A DNA stretch of 64,000 bases from Karalla daura (Eukaryota; Chordata; Actinopteri; Chaetodontiformes; Leiognathidae), in assembly GCA_029224185.1 (NCBI GenBank), contig CM055188.1, forward strand, positions 13,503,497-13,567,496, read 5' to 3'. The notes beneath the pieces were generated by a model. It was not told the origin of the DNA, made no database searches, and saw nothing but the letters and a program-made list of their open reading frames with translations. The position numbers were made by a program, and so were the translations under genes. Positions 1-11,835 of this stretch are shown piece after piece. Within the stretch, counting starts at the first letter, position 1. Every line of letters begins with the position of its first letter.

Positions 1-130
1 CACCTGATGACACAACCTCAGAGGCTTTAGGTTCAGTGTCTTGCCCAAAGATAGGACATGTAGACTCCACTGGTTTGGGATTGAACCACTGACCACTGAT
101 CCACAGATGACCAGACTCCCACTGAGCCAA
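1..130 (-). mobile_element. tRNA-related SINE-like repeat, truncated at window edge
   Basis: On the minus strand this reads as the head of a common teleost short interspersed repeat. An A-box-like segment (114-128, reading GGCTCAGTGGGAGTC) is followed about 30 bases later by a B-box-like segment (77-87, reading GGTTCAATCCC), then the usual text about a truncated 'tctacatgt...cttgggcaagacactgaacc' tail. The A and B boxes are the internal RNA polymerase III promoter of tRNA-derived SINEs. It is a diverged copy and its tail runs out of the window. A second copy of the same family lies at 50083-50165. Family name not assigned. Confidence 0.65.
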
Positions 131-3100
131 AGTTTCACAGCGCAAAAGCAATAACAAAAACAAAAACAAAGGTCACTAAAATGAGTTCTTTACAACAACA
201 GGAAACATATAGATAAATAAAAGGCTGATCAAAAGATCACTCACCCACTTCTACACTAGATTCTGATGTTGCTGATTCATTCAGGAAATGTCAGTACTGT
301 AGCTTTAGAGTTACACAGTAAAAGCAAATGTAAGAACTGCAGGAAAAAGATAAACTTTGCAGCAATTTTATGAATCTAGAACAAGAAAAAAAGCTGTGAA
401 CTTTTAGTTAATCTTCATTAAGAATTGAGCCAACTGTATTGTTTCTTCATGCAAGAGTGTATGACACAGAGTGTGTATGTATATTTATGTGCATGTGTGT
501 GTTTGTGTTTGTGTATGTGTGCTTGTGTGCGTTCTCACATCTTAAGTTTACATGGATGTGTTAAAACTAGGTCAGCGTGAGCAATTTCCCAAACACGAAC
601 ATTTTCTCAGATCTAATAATAGAACTACAAGAGTTTATCAGGAATAATAGATGCAGCGAGATGCAGAGAGTGTGTTTGATGGAGGGAGGAGGGAGAAACA
701 GAGAGGATGATGGGAAGACAGAGACACAGAGAGAAAAGGATGAGATGATGAGAGAAAACAGACTATCCAGATGAGTGACTTTATCTCAAAAAGAGAGGCG
801 GTCTGCTACAGCGCAGTGTAGCACCCAGCTTAATATGACATCACACACATGCACACACACACATGCACACACGCACACACATGTTCCAGTGCTGCAGGCA
901 GGTTAGTATTGATCTGCCCCAGGAAGTGCATGCTGCGGTCAGTCTGTCAGTCAGCTATTTACAACCGGGCATAAGTCTCTCTTCGTCCATCCATCAGCTG
1001 TCCAACCTTCTCTCCCTCCACTCATCCCCCCATCTTCCTCATCCATCTGCTAATGCTACTTCTATCAGGCCATCTACAAACAGCTGGTCTTTGGTAAGCT
1101 GATGCAGTTAGCACCACTTACTTCATTTTTCCCATTTTCATTTTTGGTCGGCTCAAGATACCACAAATGTCTAAGGTAATAAAATAAATTAGCGAACAAA
1201 AAGCACTGCACAAATATCTCATCTATATATTTGTATGTTGTATTTTTTCAGCTTCTTCCTTGTCGGCCTTCAACTTTGAATTTTGTCTTTCTACAACAGA
1301 GTAGTATTTAGGCTGAAGTTAGGTTATGAAAGAAAAAAGAAAACCATGGCAACATGGTAATGTCTTATGCAGAATGTCATCTTATTTCACATGAGACTAA
1401 AACACTGCTGTCATAGTAAACACAGCCAGGTACCTTCCTGAACGGTACCTTCTCTTAGCATGTCCTGTCAAAAACATCCACCTGATAAACAAACACAGGA
1501 TGGGATTCCATCCTTTATTACAGCCAATCAGACCGAACATTTGTGCTCATGATTTATTGAAACTAGACGTCTGCACAAACCAGCATCAGCTCCATCCTGC
1601 CTCAACTGTGTTAGTGGGACCCAGCTCCATCAGTTCGCCCATCTCCCCACCCGCCCATCAGCCATTCATCACTCCTCTTCCGCCTTTATGAGGCCTGATG
1701 TCAAGCTCTCATTAGCAAACCATGCACCTCCTCCTCCTCCTTCTTCTTCTTCCTCCCCCATCACCTCTGCAGGATCCAGCAAGTGCATTAGCAGATTAAA
1801 CAGAGGGGGAGATGAAGCACCGCCCGTCTCTGAGCCAACCCCTTTAAGCTATGCTTCTTTCCTCCCCCCTCCATCTTCCTCAGTACTTTTCATTTTCATC
1901 ACACCACCTTTCCCTTAATTTCTCCACTGCAAGATGTTGTTGGAAGAGCATTTCCTCTTTTAACACACTTCCAAAAGCTTACTTACTCTTTTATCATCGT
2001 CCTCCATCTCTGCCTCTCTTTGACAACCGCTTTCTGCTTCCTGCTCTGTTCATCTCTCCATTTCCCATCATCCTCGCTGCAGAATTCACACAAGCATTTG
2101 CTTTCAATCTCCCAGTCTTCTATTCATCTTTTTTCATTCCTCCCGTTTCCTCTGTCCCTTAGTTTAGTATTCAATGAGTGGGTCTCTTCTTGTTTTTATT
2201 TCTACATGATCTGCAAACACTCCTCACTCCTCCTAAAAGAATCTTTCAACAGGCCACATGTTATATGACCCACGCAGACATGACCAAGCATCGCAATTAC
2301 TTTCTAACATTTTGGGTAAAATTTCAAAGAGAAACCAGCTCTGTAAGTTTGGTAATGCATTTATTTTCTTGACATCAAAGTGGTTTCTCACTGCTGAAAA
2401 CTGGAGCTGACATTTCCAGTCTCTTGACAACTCAGCAAGTTGTAATTCCAGTGGGGCTCAAGTGACCAATCAGCAGGCTCAACTTGTCAAATGGAGAGTG
2501 ACTCAGCTCTCTTAGTGCTCTGAAAATCACAGCAGGCAAAGTGGGGCTGAAGTCACCAAATGTGTTGTTTTGTTTGAGATCAGAACATTTTACTTACTTT
2601 ACTTACTGACACTGCAGAACAACGGCTCATGACTCCTCCTTGCTGGCTTTTGCATTAGCACTAGCATATACATTAGCTGCTGCAGCTTTAACATCCTCTT
2701 CATTCTTCTATCTAGCTCCCATCTTTTTTTTTTCCATATTTCAATGGTAAAACGTCCAGAAATTAGGTGTGTTGGAATCTCTGCTCTGAGGACTGAGGCT
2801 GAACATCTATTAAGCACTGTATTTGTGTTTTTTTGACAGACACAGGAAGTGAGGTGGTGAGGTGACACATCAACATCATGACATCAAGCACAGCAGCAGT
2901 GCAGGGTATCTAGAAAAATCAGTGCAATGTTGGCTAATTATGACTTGATTTTGATTGTGTGTATTTTTGATAATTTGTATCTTTCACACATTTTGCCCAA
3001 GGGAACTCTTAGAAAGGGTTCATAAAGTTTTTTTCATCCTGATATCGTTGTAGCTCCATGTGTTTAGAGAATAATGCCTAAGAATGAAATCACCATCATC

Positions 3101-3658
3101 ATTCATGTTACAGAGGGCATGCTCCACATTTTCTGTATCGACACATGTGGAGGAGGATCGACCAATCAGAAGTTTCCAAGGCTCATCAATCAAGTGAACT
3201 GGATCGTTTTCATACAGCTCACTGCTGAATGACAGCTGCCAACTGTCAGCAGCCAGGCTCCATCCGTCCTCCACATCTCACTGCAGCATTGGCCTCAACG
3301 ATTATTGTTGGTGATCATGTGTGGAGAAAGTTCCATCTGATCCATGAAATGCTGGATGGGATCAGAGGCTCACACATCATCTTTGTGAACCAACGAGAAA
3401 TATAATCATGTGTCCTCCAGTGACAGACGTGATGAGAATCCTCATTGAAATAAAGGAGAAGAAAAGTTCAACCTCTGTGTTTGTGGACATTTTACTAATC
3501 TGGAGGGTGTAACAATCACTGTAAAGGGCATTTTCTGTTTATCACTGATGCAGAGAGGGAGACAGAGGGGGAGGGACAAGACAGAGAAGTACAGAGAGGA
3601 ACTGACAAAGCTCGGCCTTGTGACAGGGCATCAGAACACAGTTGAGCTCTGTCCGTGC

Positions 3659-3663
<5 letters not shown>
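131..3663. other. Non-coding stretch, no gene seen
   Basis: AT-rich unique-looking DNA. It contains an imperfect GT-rich tract (about 464-532), a purine-rich patch (about 655-775), short CA runs near 841-880, and a pyrimidine-rich stretch (about 1610-2160) that creates spurious Ser/Pro/Leu/Phe-rich reading frames. A 9-base A-run and T-runs occur near 2725. The minus-strand frame at 3020-3274 (84 codons) has no recognisable motif and no splice context. I see no gene. Confidence 0.6.

Positions 3664-3713
<50 letters not shown>
3664..3713. repeat. (GT)25 microsatellite
   Basis: Perfect dinucleotide array of 50 bases. A shorter (GT)12 array follows at 3797-3820. Both sit in a frame that produces a false 137-residue minus-strand reading frame rich in Thr-His. 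Confidence 0.98.
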
Positions 3714-3714
<1 letters not shown>

Positions 3715-3796
3715 AGGAAGAGAGAGAAAAAGAGAGGGGGAAAGAACATCCTTGAATGGCTGTGACCCATCAAAACGCTGCATATGAAAAAGTATG

Positions 3797-3820
3797 GTGT
3801 GTGTGTGTGTGTGTGTGTGT
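3797..3820. repeat. (GT)12 microsatellite
   Basis: Perfect 24-base dinucleotide array, separated by about 80 bases of purine-rich sequence from the (GT)25 array to its left. Confidence 0.97.
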
Positions 3821-4029
3821 CATATCCCACGATCTTTACACGCAGACACATATAAACACACAGACTTACTGACTTGTGAGCGTGCATTGTACTGCAGTGC
3901 TTTTTAATCAACAGTGTGCCTGTCTGCATCTCTTCCTCTTGTCTCAGCGGTGTGTGTGAGTCATGTGATCACACAGTTCATGGCCACTGTCAAAGCACCA
4001 TTCAGCAGCAGCATCGCTCAAGTCAATAT

Positions 4030-4030
<1 letters not shown>

Positions 4031-4066
<36 letters not shown>

Positions 4067-4100
4067 ACACACGCGCACACACAGACACATATACACGCAC
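4031..4100. repeat. (AC)15 plus imperfect CA tail
   Basis: A perfect (AC)15 at 4031-4060 runs into an imperfect stretch of CA with AT, GC and AG interruptions up to about 4100. The opposite strand polarity to the GT arrays at 3.7 kb means the two could pair within one strand. Confidence 0.95.
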
Positions 4101-4187
4101 AATTTAATTAAAACACTGAATCAATGTCTGTTTCTCATTTCAGCTGTGGAGGCTCTGACACTGGCCTGTTTCTCTCTACTGCAGCAA

Positions 4188-4215
4188 ACACACACACACA
4201 CACACCCACACACAC
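4188..4215. repeat. Imperfect CA microsatellite
   Basis: CA array interrupted by a CCC triplet. Confidence 0.93.
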
Positions 4216-4220
4216 GGTTG

Positions 4221-5828
4221 CTTTTCTCCAAATCAGTAAGAGCGCATGTGTTTCCATGTGAGTGTGGACTTCACATAATTATTCCTTGAGTTGTGTTAAC
4301 AGCTGTAGGATTCACCTAAGGAGAGAAACCTCTGAAAGCAGAGTTGGCGGATTTATTGAGCTCTTTTCTTACCTGTGTATGCCACTTCCACATCTGATTG
4401 GACAATGGAATAAAACCTCTGATGATGTCCAGTGCTTCTCCCCTCCGAGTTGAACTTTTTTTTCAGCCCAAGGCGCTCTGTTCTGAAAAACAAACACAAG
4501 ACCCATGAAACTTACCAAAAGACTAACCATATTTTCAAAACTGAAAAAGATGCCACACGTGCCAAAAACAGATTCCTGTACCAGTATCATTTTATTTTAT
4601 ACGGTCCATTGTCACAAGAACCAATACACCAGATCAGATTTGAGGCTATGCAGTCACATGATGCACAAGCCTGATGCACTGCTCATGCCACTACAAATTT
4701 ACAATAAAGAAAATCACAGAATTACATATATTAATCTTCAGTTCTTTTGAAGACATCTTGTCTTCTTGTTTTCGACATGTTTTTGCAGTGGGGTCAGTGA
4801 TCAGCTCACTCCACCTGACTGCCTTGAAACTCTCGTTTGCCACTCAGCAACACAACAAGAACAAGAGACCTGCAATACACATGATGTCAAAGCAGTACAA
4901 AACGGAGAAAAGATGACACCTCCTTGCTTGTCCATGCATGACAATGTTATTTCTTTAATACAACAAAGGAGAGCACACAAAAATAGGAAATGAAAAAAGA
5001 AGAAGAGCCAGTGCTACAAGAGATGAAAACACAAACACTCTACAAAAATCTCTCAGTGCTCCTGCTGTGCGACAAGCACACAATCCCTGAGAAGGATCTT
5101 TCTCTTGTTTGTGCATCCACAAAGCACAATACACCAGCAAAGATCACTTTCACACCATTATATCATAGCTTCGACACTCCGTCTTGTTGGGTGCAGACCT
5201 CTGCAGAGCGAGATGCCAAACAGCCGTGATACAAGGCTGTGTTTCACCAAGTGCCTCGGGAAGCTCATAGATGAGCCGCAGGACATGAAAGTTGCTGACG
5301 TGAGCCTGAGCAGGGATGGAAAATAACTCCGTGAAGAAGAAGGGAGGAAGACAAGAGGACGTCAAAGTCCCTCAGTCCACAGGAAAAGAAATGCACAAAA
5401 CTTTCTGATGCTGAAAAAAAACACTTGTTTCGTGATGTTTGCTGCCCATTCTGCAGCTGTTGTTCCATACAATACAAATATTGACAAAACAGAAGATACT
5501 GAAGATATTCAAAGAAGGGTGATGAGTAGGAGCAACAATAGATTTTGATGACTGTAAAATGAGTAGGAAATGTTTTGTTTTTGTGTTTCTTGAAAGATGT
5601 GCTTCACTGTTTGGTGGACTGGGAACCACGTTTTTGATTGTTAACTATAAATTATTCGAATTCCTAAATTGGTTCGTCCTATCTCTCTATTTCACTCTCT
5701 ATCACTCTGTCTGTGTCAATCCCCCACCCTCTGGCTCTCTCTGGAGACTTTAAGTGCATTAGGATAAGAGGCTCTCTTCCTCTCATAGTATTCCTTCAGG
5801 CTCTGTAGCTCACAGGTCTGACCTCCTT

Positions 5829-5829
<1 letters not shown>
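4221..5829. other. Non-coding stretch with one splice-like open segment
   Basis: AT-rich non-coding DNA. On the minus strand 4373-4482 is a 110-base open segment bounded by a good acceptor (pyrimidine run ending TTTTTCAG) and a good donor (ACAG/GTAAGAAAAG). It shows no recognisable domain, and such pseudo-exons are frequent by chance. A second minus-strand segment ending at a stop near 5150 has an acceptor-like site at 5306 (CCCTGCTCAG). Neither is annotated as a gene. Confidence 0.45.

Positions 5830-5889
<60 letters not shown>
5830..5889. repeat. (TC)30 microsatellite
   Basis: Perfect 60-base pyrimidine dinucleotide array followed by TTTTTCAG, which by itself resembles a splice acceptor but has no exon-like sequence after it. 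Confidence 0.98.
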
Positions 5890-5893
<4 letters not shown>

Positions 5894-6504
5894 CAGCCCT
5901 ACAAACTCTAAGTGTTTTTATGAAACCTGCTGTTGCAGAGAGCCTGACATAGAGGCTCTGCTTCCATTAGCAGCCACATTCAGTCGATACCATCAAAAAA
6001 AGTCTTTGTGGAGGCTGCGGCAGGTGGCTTACTCACCACATGGTTGATCTGAGACCTGCCAGCGCTGGAGCTCAGAAAACACATACAAAAGCTTGCAAGG
6101 AAATGTGATGTTCCAGAGGCTTTTATCTAAGCTTTTCCTGCACTTTAAGAAGGAAGAGGAGGAGGAAGACTGACGAGCTGACATGTTTGTCAGCAGCATC
6201 AGACTAGAGGACGACTTCACAACACGTCAAAACACAGAGAAAGAGAATAGATAAGATGGACACGCAAGAGTTGTGCAAATAACAAATCTTATTTTGTTTT
6301 CATCTCCCATTTGTCCAACTTTTAATCCATTTCATACCACATCATCTTTTGTTGTAACCCAAATATGATGTCACTCAAAATCGGACAAAAAAATCGGACA
6401 AGAGATGTATCTCAACACTGTCTCCACTGTCACATGCAAAAGCTGTGATAAAGCTTGTGCTTTATGGTAAGCTGATCCATCAGCTGAAGATCAAACATTT
6501 GTTA
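5890..6504. other. Non-coding stretch with one splice-like open segment
   Basis: No recognised gene. Minus strand 6037-6203 is a 167-base segment open in one frame (55 codons, serine-rich), ending at a near-consensus donor (GTG/GTGAGTAAG) and preceded by a moderate acceptor (GTCCTCTAG). The peptide has no motif I recognise. Its phase does not join in frame to the segment near 5305. It may be a pseudo-exon or part of a non-coding transcript. Confidence 0.35.
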
Positions 6505-6690
6505 GCATGTCCTCCCTTGTCTATTTGGGGCTTCTCCAGGTCCCCTGGTTCCCTCCCACTGTCCAAAAACATGCATGTTTAGGTCAACTGCAGACTAGGA
6601 GTGAGTGACACACTCAATGATGGGTTTGCCCTGCAGCAGACTAGTGACCTCTCTAGTGTGTGTTCCCCGGACAGGCACAAATCGGGTACC
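6505..6690 (+). mobile_element. Degraded teleost interspersed repeat, copy 1
   Basis: Diverged copy of a very common fish interspersed repeat. It is recognised by the ordered blocks 'ttccctcccactgtccaaa', 'acatgcatgtttaggtcaac', 'ccctgcagcagactagtgac' and the block corresponding to '...tgtccagggtgtaccccg'. Five other pieces of the same family occur in this window at 12.9, 16.2, 31.1, 32.0 and 39.9 kb. It has no coding capacity. I do not assign a Repbase name. Confidence 0.75.
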
Positions 6691-8759
6691 TTGACAAGGT
6701 CATAGGTTAAGAAACAGAACAAGCAGAACATAAAAACAGTCAAACAAACCAGTCTGTTAAATAAACATCCTGAAGAGGGTCAGACGGCAACATAATTAAA
6801 ACTCACAGAGTAGTCAAACAGAATAGACAGAAGAGTCAGGAGCACAGGAAATACGTAAATATACATCTCTCAGGATTTGCTACATTTCTTCATCTTAGAC
6901 CATAAATAAAAAGTGAGTCTGGATTTGAATACATTTGCAAAGTATTCAGAGCATTAATCAACAATGAAACTAATTATTAGTTGCAACCTGAAATAGAGAG
7001 TCATTACCATGTCCTGTTACTTGCCTTCAGTCATCATCCTGACACACTTACAGTCCAGCGTCCCATTAATTAACAAATTGCTTTACAGGAAGTGGACAGG
7101 CCGTCTGATCAATGATCAGCTGATTGCAGCTCAATAACCTGGAGCTCCAGATGACATTTAAACTCATCTGCAGCAGTCTGAAACAAGGCAAGAGTCTCTG
7201 AGGATCACAGCGGCTTGACGGAGGAGGGAGAAGGGGTGAGGGAGGGGTGAGGCAGCAGAATCTGACAAACAGCTTAGAACTGGACAGAGGAGAGAGGAAG
7301 AAAAAAAAACCCTTTCACTAATTAAAAGGTGGCTGAGTTTCAATCAACGCTGACCTGGATTTGTGTGGCGAAGAAAGCGCGAGAGCGAGAACCAACACGC
7401 TGATGATAATAACGATAATGAAGAAGAAAAAAACAGGACGGCTTACGCAACGAGGCGTCTCGTGGAAAACATTTTGTTTGTCCCATCGTTGCGAACAAAG
7501 CTGCCATTCTTCAGCGGGTGTTTAGCCTCAGCTCCCACTCTGCAGCTCTTTGATTTCAGCACTCCACCGTGCCATGTGGTGCACAGTGTGTGTTCGAGTT
7601 CACTAAATCTCAGGCAGGTTGAATAAATTCTGAAGTGAGTTAACCGTTGAATGTGGTAATAAAGCTTAAAATCATATTTTTAAGCTATGTTTTGGGGGGT
7701 TTTGGGTCTGGGACTCATTTTCAAAGTTTTCCTTCAGAAACATTCGGCAACTTACTCCATCGGCAAATATTTGTATAGTTTTCTGATCTGATTTTACCTA
7801 CAAACTCTTTGGCTTTGACAGAATCTCTGTGACAAGCATGAAGTGTGAACTTTTCAGCGACTTCACACATGTATGTCACGTGTGATGTTTGCATGAAAGG
7901 TGCATAAAAGTGTTCACTGGAGTGTCCAATATCCAAGGGGTCTCTTCAGAAAAATTCTGACCTTCTTACAAATATAGTTGGTGACCTCTACTTTAGCCTG
8001 CTATTTATCACTTGTAAGAAAGAATCTTGTATTTGTGTATTAGTTGTTGCGGTGTCTGCTAGTCACACAAAACCATGAACACCACACAAGGGTTAAAACC
8101 TACAAAACATGTGCTAAAACAAACAGTGCTCTCAACACTAATGTAGTTGGCTGACTCATTTTCCAGCTTCCGTCCATGTTCCTCATTTCACAGAAAATGT
8201 CATGAAGCTTGAAGTGATTCACTGAAGTTAGCCACAACCTCGTATTTTTCAATGAGTCAGGCATGAGACCTGCTTTGGCATTTTTGTTTTTCATCCCATA
8301 AAGTCATGAATTCAATGCAAACATTCCATTAAACAGCTGTCGATTCCTCTTATTAAACATTGACCAAAAGTTAATTGTGAAACTACCTGTCAGGTAGTTC
8401 AAGGTCATTTTCAGAGAGTATTTGTGAAATCACAGTCATGACAATGACATTCAAACACACACACACACAGATTTCCAGCAATGTGTCTACAAACACTATG
8501 TGCCCTGTCAAAGTTTATTGCAGACGAAAGTCAGTGAATTCAGAGACAAAAGTACATGTTTTGGCTGTGATAGAAGCTTCAGTGTGCTAAACTACAAATA
8601 TGGACACATACACACAAAGGTGTGTGTTCTGGACACTTCAAGCCGATGAGCTATGTGTTGCTCTGAGGACTGGAGTGGATTTAATCAGTGTGATCAATGA
8701 AGGGATCAAGTGCTTTCATATGGATCTCCAGGGCCGGTGCGTCCCTGGAAGGCAGCAGG
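6691..8759. other. Non-coding stretch, no gene seen
   Basis: AT-rich sequence. A block at about 7000-7145 has homeobox-type TAAT/ATTA motifs (cattaattaacaaattgc) and balanced composition, as in conserved non-coding elements, but conservation cannot be judged here. Purine-rich around 7200-7310. The 87-codon plus frame at 7363-7626 shows no domain. Confidence 0.55.
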
Positions 8760-8829
8760 GTGTGCGTATGTGTGTGCGTATGTGTGTGTGTGTGTGTGTG
8801 TGTCTGTGCGCATGTGTGTATGTGTAGGG
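8760..8829. repeat. Imperfect GT/GC microsatellite
   Basis: GT array with GC, AT and CT interruptions (about 70 bases). It opens a run of seven CA/GT arrays that extends to 9838. Confidence 0.92.
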
Positions 8830-8940
8830 GGGCTCCCTCAGATACACACACGCCTTCATCCAACACACAAGGTTCGCTCTATTAACACGCAACAGGAGCA
8901 GCTGATTCATTTAGCGTGTCCTCAGCCTTGGGCCACTGCA

Positions 8941-8942
<2 letters not shown>

Positions 8943-8982
<40 letters not shown>
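8943..8982. repeat. (GT)20 microsatellite
   Basis: Perfect 40-base array in the 8.76-9.84 kb microsatellite cluster. Confidence 0.98.
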
Positions 8983-8985
<3 letters not shown>

Positions 8986-9136
8986 GTTGTGATCAATATC
9001 TGAGCCTTTGATGATCACACTCTGATGAGTACCAACACACATACACACAAGTTCATACAGAAGAGCCTGCTATCTTCAATTAGCTACGCACATACACTGA
9101 GGCAACCATGCAGATGTGAAATCGTCCAACTGCAAT

Positions 9137-9167
9137 CACACACGCACACACACACACACACACACAC
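9137..9167. repeat. CA microsatellite
   Basis: About 31 bases of CA with one CG interruption, opposite in polarity to the GT arrays on each side. Confidence 0.95.
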
Positions 9168-9248
9168 GCTGTCTTTCTTTGCTGCGGGGCTCAAAATCAT
9201 CTTTGAACTCCAAACTGTTGATGGAAACAGCATAGTGTGTCTACAGTA

Positions 9249-9252
<4 letters not shown>

Positions 9253-9323
<71 letters not shown>
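9253..9323. repeat. (TG)35 microsatellite
   Basis: Perfect array of 71 bases, one of the longest pure dinucleotide arrays in the window. Long uninterrupted TG is expected to be length-polymorphic and can adopt left-handed Z-DNA under supercoiling. Confidence 0.98.
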
Positions 9324-9324
<1 letters not shown>

Positions 9325-9604
9325 GGCCGCTGTAGGAGGCTTTACACTGTTTAAATTGAGCCTTTTTGTGTGTTGGTACACAACTGCCGGTGTATGTATG
9401 TGCAGATGATGTGTGCATGAAAGAGAGAGACCCCTCTCCTCCGTCCTTATCAGAGTGTGCATGGCTTCATTCCTTGATGCAACAACAGGCCACAGGCACT
9501 GGATGTTTGTCTGTTCTATAAATAGATCATTACTTTGAAATGTAAGTATGCTTCCTAAAATTCCCGCCCTTCTTTCGCTCTCTCGCTCACACACTGTCTG
9601 TCTG

Positions 9605-9631
9605 TCTCTCCCTCTCTCTCTCTCACACACA

Positions 9632-9681
<50 letters not shown>
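9605..9681. repeat. Compound (CT)n(CA)n microsatellite
   Basis: A short CT run (9605-9624) passes directly into a CA array (9624-9681) with one CCC interruption. A further short CA tract lies at about 9808-9838. Confidence 0.97.
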
Positions 9682-9684
<3 letters not shown>

Positions 9685-9840
9685 AGCCCTCCAACCCAAC
9701 AACAGAGCCCAGATTAAACTCTGCTTTTTAAAGAATGGGGTCTACAGGCGCACACAGGGGGCACCATCCCTGTGCTGCCCGATGCATAAGCTGTGGCCTT
9801 CATCACACAAGCACACACACATACACACACACACACATTT

Positions 9841-10554
9841 GTGTAGCACCAATGATCTGCAGCAACAAGTCAGTTGATTGATTTACTGATCAATGACTTT
9901 GACAGCTATGAAGGCTAACTCAGTTCAATAAAAACTTCTGTAAAAGGCAAAATTGAAAATAAATGTATTTAATTAAAAGAAGAAAAGGCAGCAAACAGGT
10001 ATTTTCATCAGTGATGTTATTCAGATCTCAGATGCAATCACATGATCACACAAAATAAATTAATAATGATGATGGAAAAGATGGAGATGCATAATTTTTA
10101 CTTTTCACTGCTTCATTTTCATTGAACATATCTGGGCCTGAATGTTCCCAACTCACTGATTTCTGCACACCAACGCAAAAAAACTGAAAATGATTAAGTT
10201 ATTTCTGAAACGCTGTCATTTGTCTGTCTCCTCTATGATATCAATTAATTGACCAATTAGAAAACTAAACTATGGCAGATCAAACTGCCCAGACTCAGTA
10301 CAAGAACATGAAGCTGAATTCGCTGATATATTTCACAGCAACAGAAGATCTGACTCTGATCTGCAATCTAGGATTACTTAGCATTTGAGGATAACTTTGT
10401 GAATGTGTGCTCTGACAGGGACGACTCTGTTTCAGATTACTTTCAGTTGAGTTTTATAACCTCCTAGTGTGAACATGAGGAGATCAGACTGAACCAATTA
10501 CTGAGCCACACTTTGCCATGAAAGCATTGACATCCCCACTCTATGCACACGCAC
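9841..10554. other. Non-coding stretch, no gene seen
   Basis: AT-rich, with ATTAATTG/CCAATTAG-type motifs near 10240-10265. No reading frame of note and no repeat recognised. Confidence 0.6.
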
Positions 10555-10567
10555 AGAGAGAGGGAGG

Positions 10568-10598
<31 letters not shown>

Positions 10599-10599
10599 G
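10555..10599. repeat. GA microsatellite ending in a G12 run
   Basis: A GA-rich array (10555-10588) ends in twelve consecutive G (10588-10599). Pure purine on the plus strand, so it could form a triplex or quadruplex structure and is prone to replication slippage. Confidence 0.95.
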
Positions 10600-11039
10600 T
10601 AGACTACAATTTCGGTGTCTTCTGTGCTGATGTCAGAACTGAACATCTGTGAGCCTTTGGGGAACATGGAGCCATATGCCACTAAATTCTGGCTGTGGGG
10701 AATTGGTGCTGCAGTGGTGGAGGTGGAGGTCTGTGGTGGGGGTCTGAGCAGCCCTATGGGGGTCAGGGGGAGTGGAGATACTCCAGAGAGGAAATGTGGA
10801 GAAACGTTTGCAGCAGATTTGCCAAGAATGAGGCTGCAAAATACTTACGTTTTTTTTCGATCAAACTCCATTGTGTTACTGATTCATCAGTTAGTTTTTG
10901 GTTTATAAGGTTATGGGGTTTATAAACTGTTAGTCCTGTCAGTGGAAAAATGTAGATAATGAAGCACAGCTGCTTTGATATGAGGTGATAAGCAAGCATA
11001 AAAAAATAAGATGAGAAATAGAATTTTGACTTCATCAAT
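10600..11039. other. Non-coding stretch, no gene seen
   Basis: G-rich from 10690 to 10800 (GGTGG/GGGGG motifs), then AT-rich. The overlapping 97- and 76-codon plus frames here have no domain and no splice support. Confidence 0.55.
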
Positions 11040-11129
11040 TACAAACTGCTCAAATAGTCTAACTGATAATCTAAATACCAGCAGAATATTTTTTGTAGTC
11101 GCTAATTAGTTGGCTGGTTGTTGCAGCCC
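11040..11129 (-). mobile_element. DNA-transposon-like repeat end (GGGCTGCAAC terminus)
   Basis: On the minus strand this begins GGGCTGCAACAACCAGCCAA and continues with ACTAATTAGCGACTAC. This is the terminal sequence of a widespread fish repeat that starts GGGCTGCAACTAACG. A longer plus-strand piece of the same type is at 42188-42365. The outer end (11129) lies directly against the CpG-rich block that begins at about 11130. No coding capacity; superfamily left open. Confidence 0.55.
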
Positions 11130-11347
11130 GAGTCAGCGGGTGTTGGGAGCTTCTGAAGGTGTGCGAGGCTCCGCGCTCCAGGCTTCGGGACACGCGCAGC
11201 CTCCTGCAGCTCAGACACCGGCACGGGGGTAACAGCGAAGCACGTGTGGCTTCTGTCAATCGGCAAATGATCGGTGATCGATCCGTGTATGAGCAAGTTA
11301 CCCTCCAGCACATCCTGCAGACACACATCCCGAGCGCTAACACGAAC

Positions 11348-11446
11348 ACACACACATACACAACTCCGGACGTGCACATGGCTCAGCCAGGCAGCGCTGA
11401 CACACCAACACACACACATACACACACAAACACACATACACACACA
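11348..11446. repeat. Imperfect CA-rich tract inside the CpG-rich region
   Basis: CA tracts with AT and AA interruptions at 11348-11361 and 11401-11446. They generate spurious Thr/His and Cys/Val frames on both strands that should not be annotated. Confidence 0.9.
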
Positions 11447-11493
11447 GTGCTAAAACAGAGGAGTAGGAAAGGATGAGATCGGGAGCGTCTTAC

Positions 11494-11650
11494 CGTGGAA
11501 CTGACGATGATGGAGGAATTATAAATCCTGAGTCGGTGCCCGCATTGTCGGACAGAGAGGAGGAGGAGGAGGAGGAGGAGGAGAGGGAGCAGGCTGCTAC
11601 TGTGCGGGAATAATCCGACTGTCAGTGACAATAACCCGGAGAGGAGGAGG
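11494..11650 (-). other. Putative non-coding first exon (5' UTR)
   Basis: Minus-strand segment between the CCAAT boxes and a donor-like site (ACG/GTAAGAC) whose intron would start at 11493. It carries an 8-9 unit AGG/CCT trinucleotide tract and a short ATG frame (about 8 codons), typical of a 5' UTR and not of a coding exon. The left boundary is set by the donor; the transcription start is a guess. No transcript evidence is available here. Confidence 0.28.
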
Positions 11651-11835
11651 AAGAGGAGGAGGGGGGTTCTCCTATCCAATTACAAGCAGTGGGATTGATT
11701 GTGACAGGAAATAAGGTTTGAAGCAGCCCACTGATTGGACGAGAGTTTCCTCTGAGTCAAAGTCTGGATCCCGTGGTTTCAGCTTCGTCTCTGATGAAGA
11801 CTCAGATGGAGCGGAGCGCGTTTTCTTCAGGTTGC

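Noticed and set aside
9241..9702. 153-codon minus frame across GT/CA arrays
   Set aside because: Almost entirely Cys-Val and Thr-His dipeptides from microsatellites.
10695..10925. Gly/Trp-rich plus frames in a GGTGG-rich stretch
   Set aside because: Composition-driven; neighbouring frames equally open and no domain.
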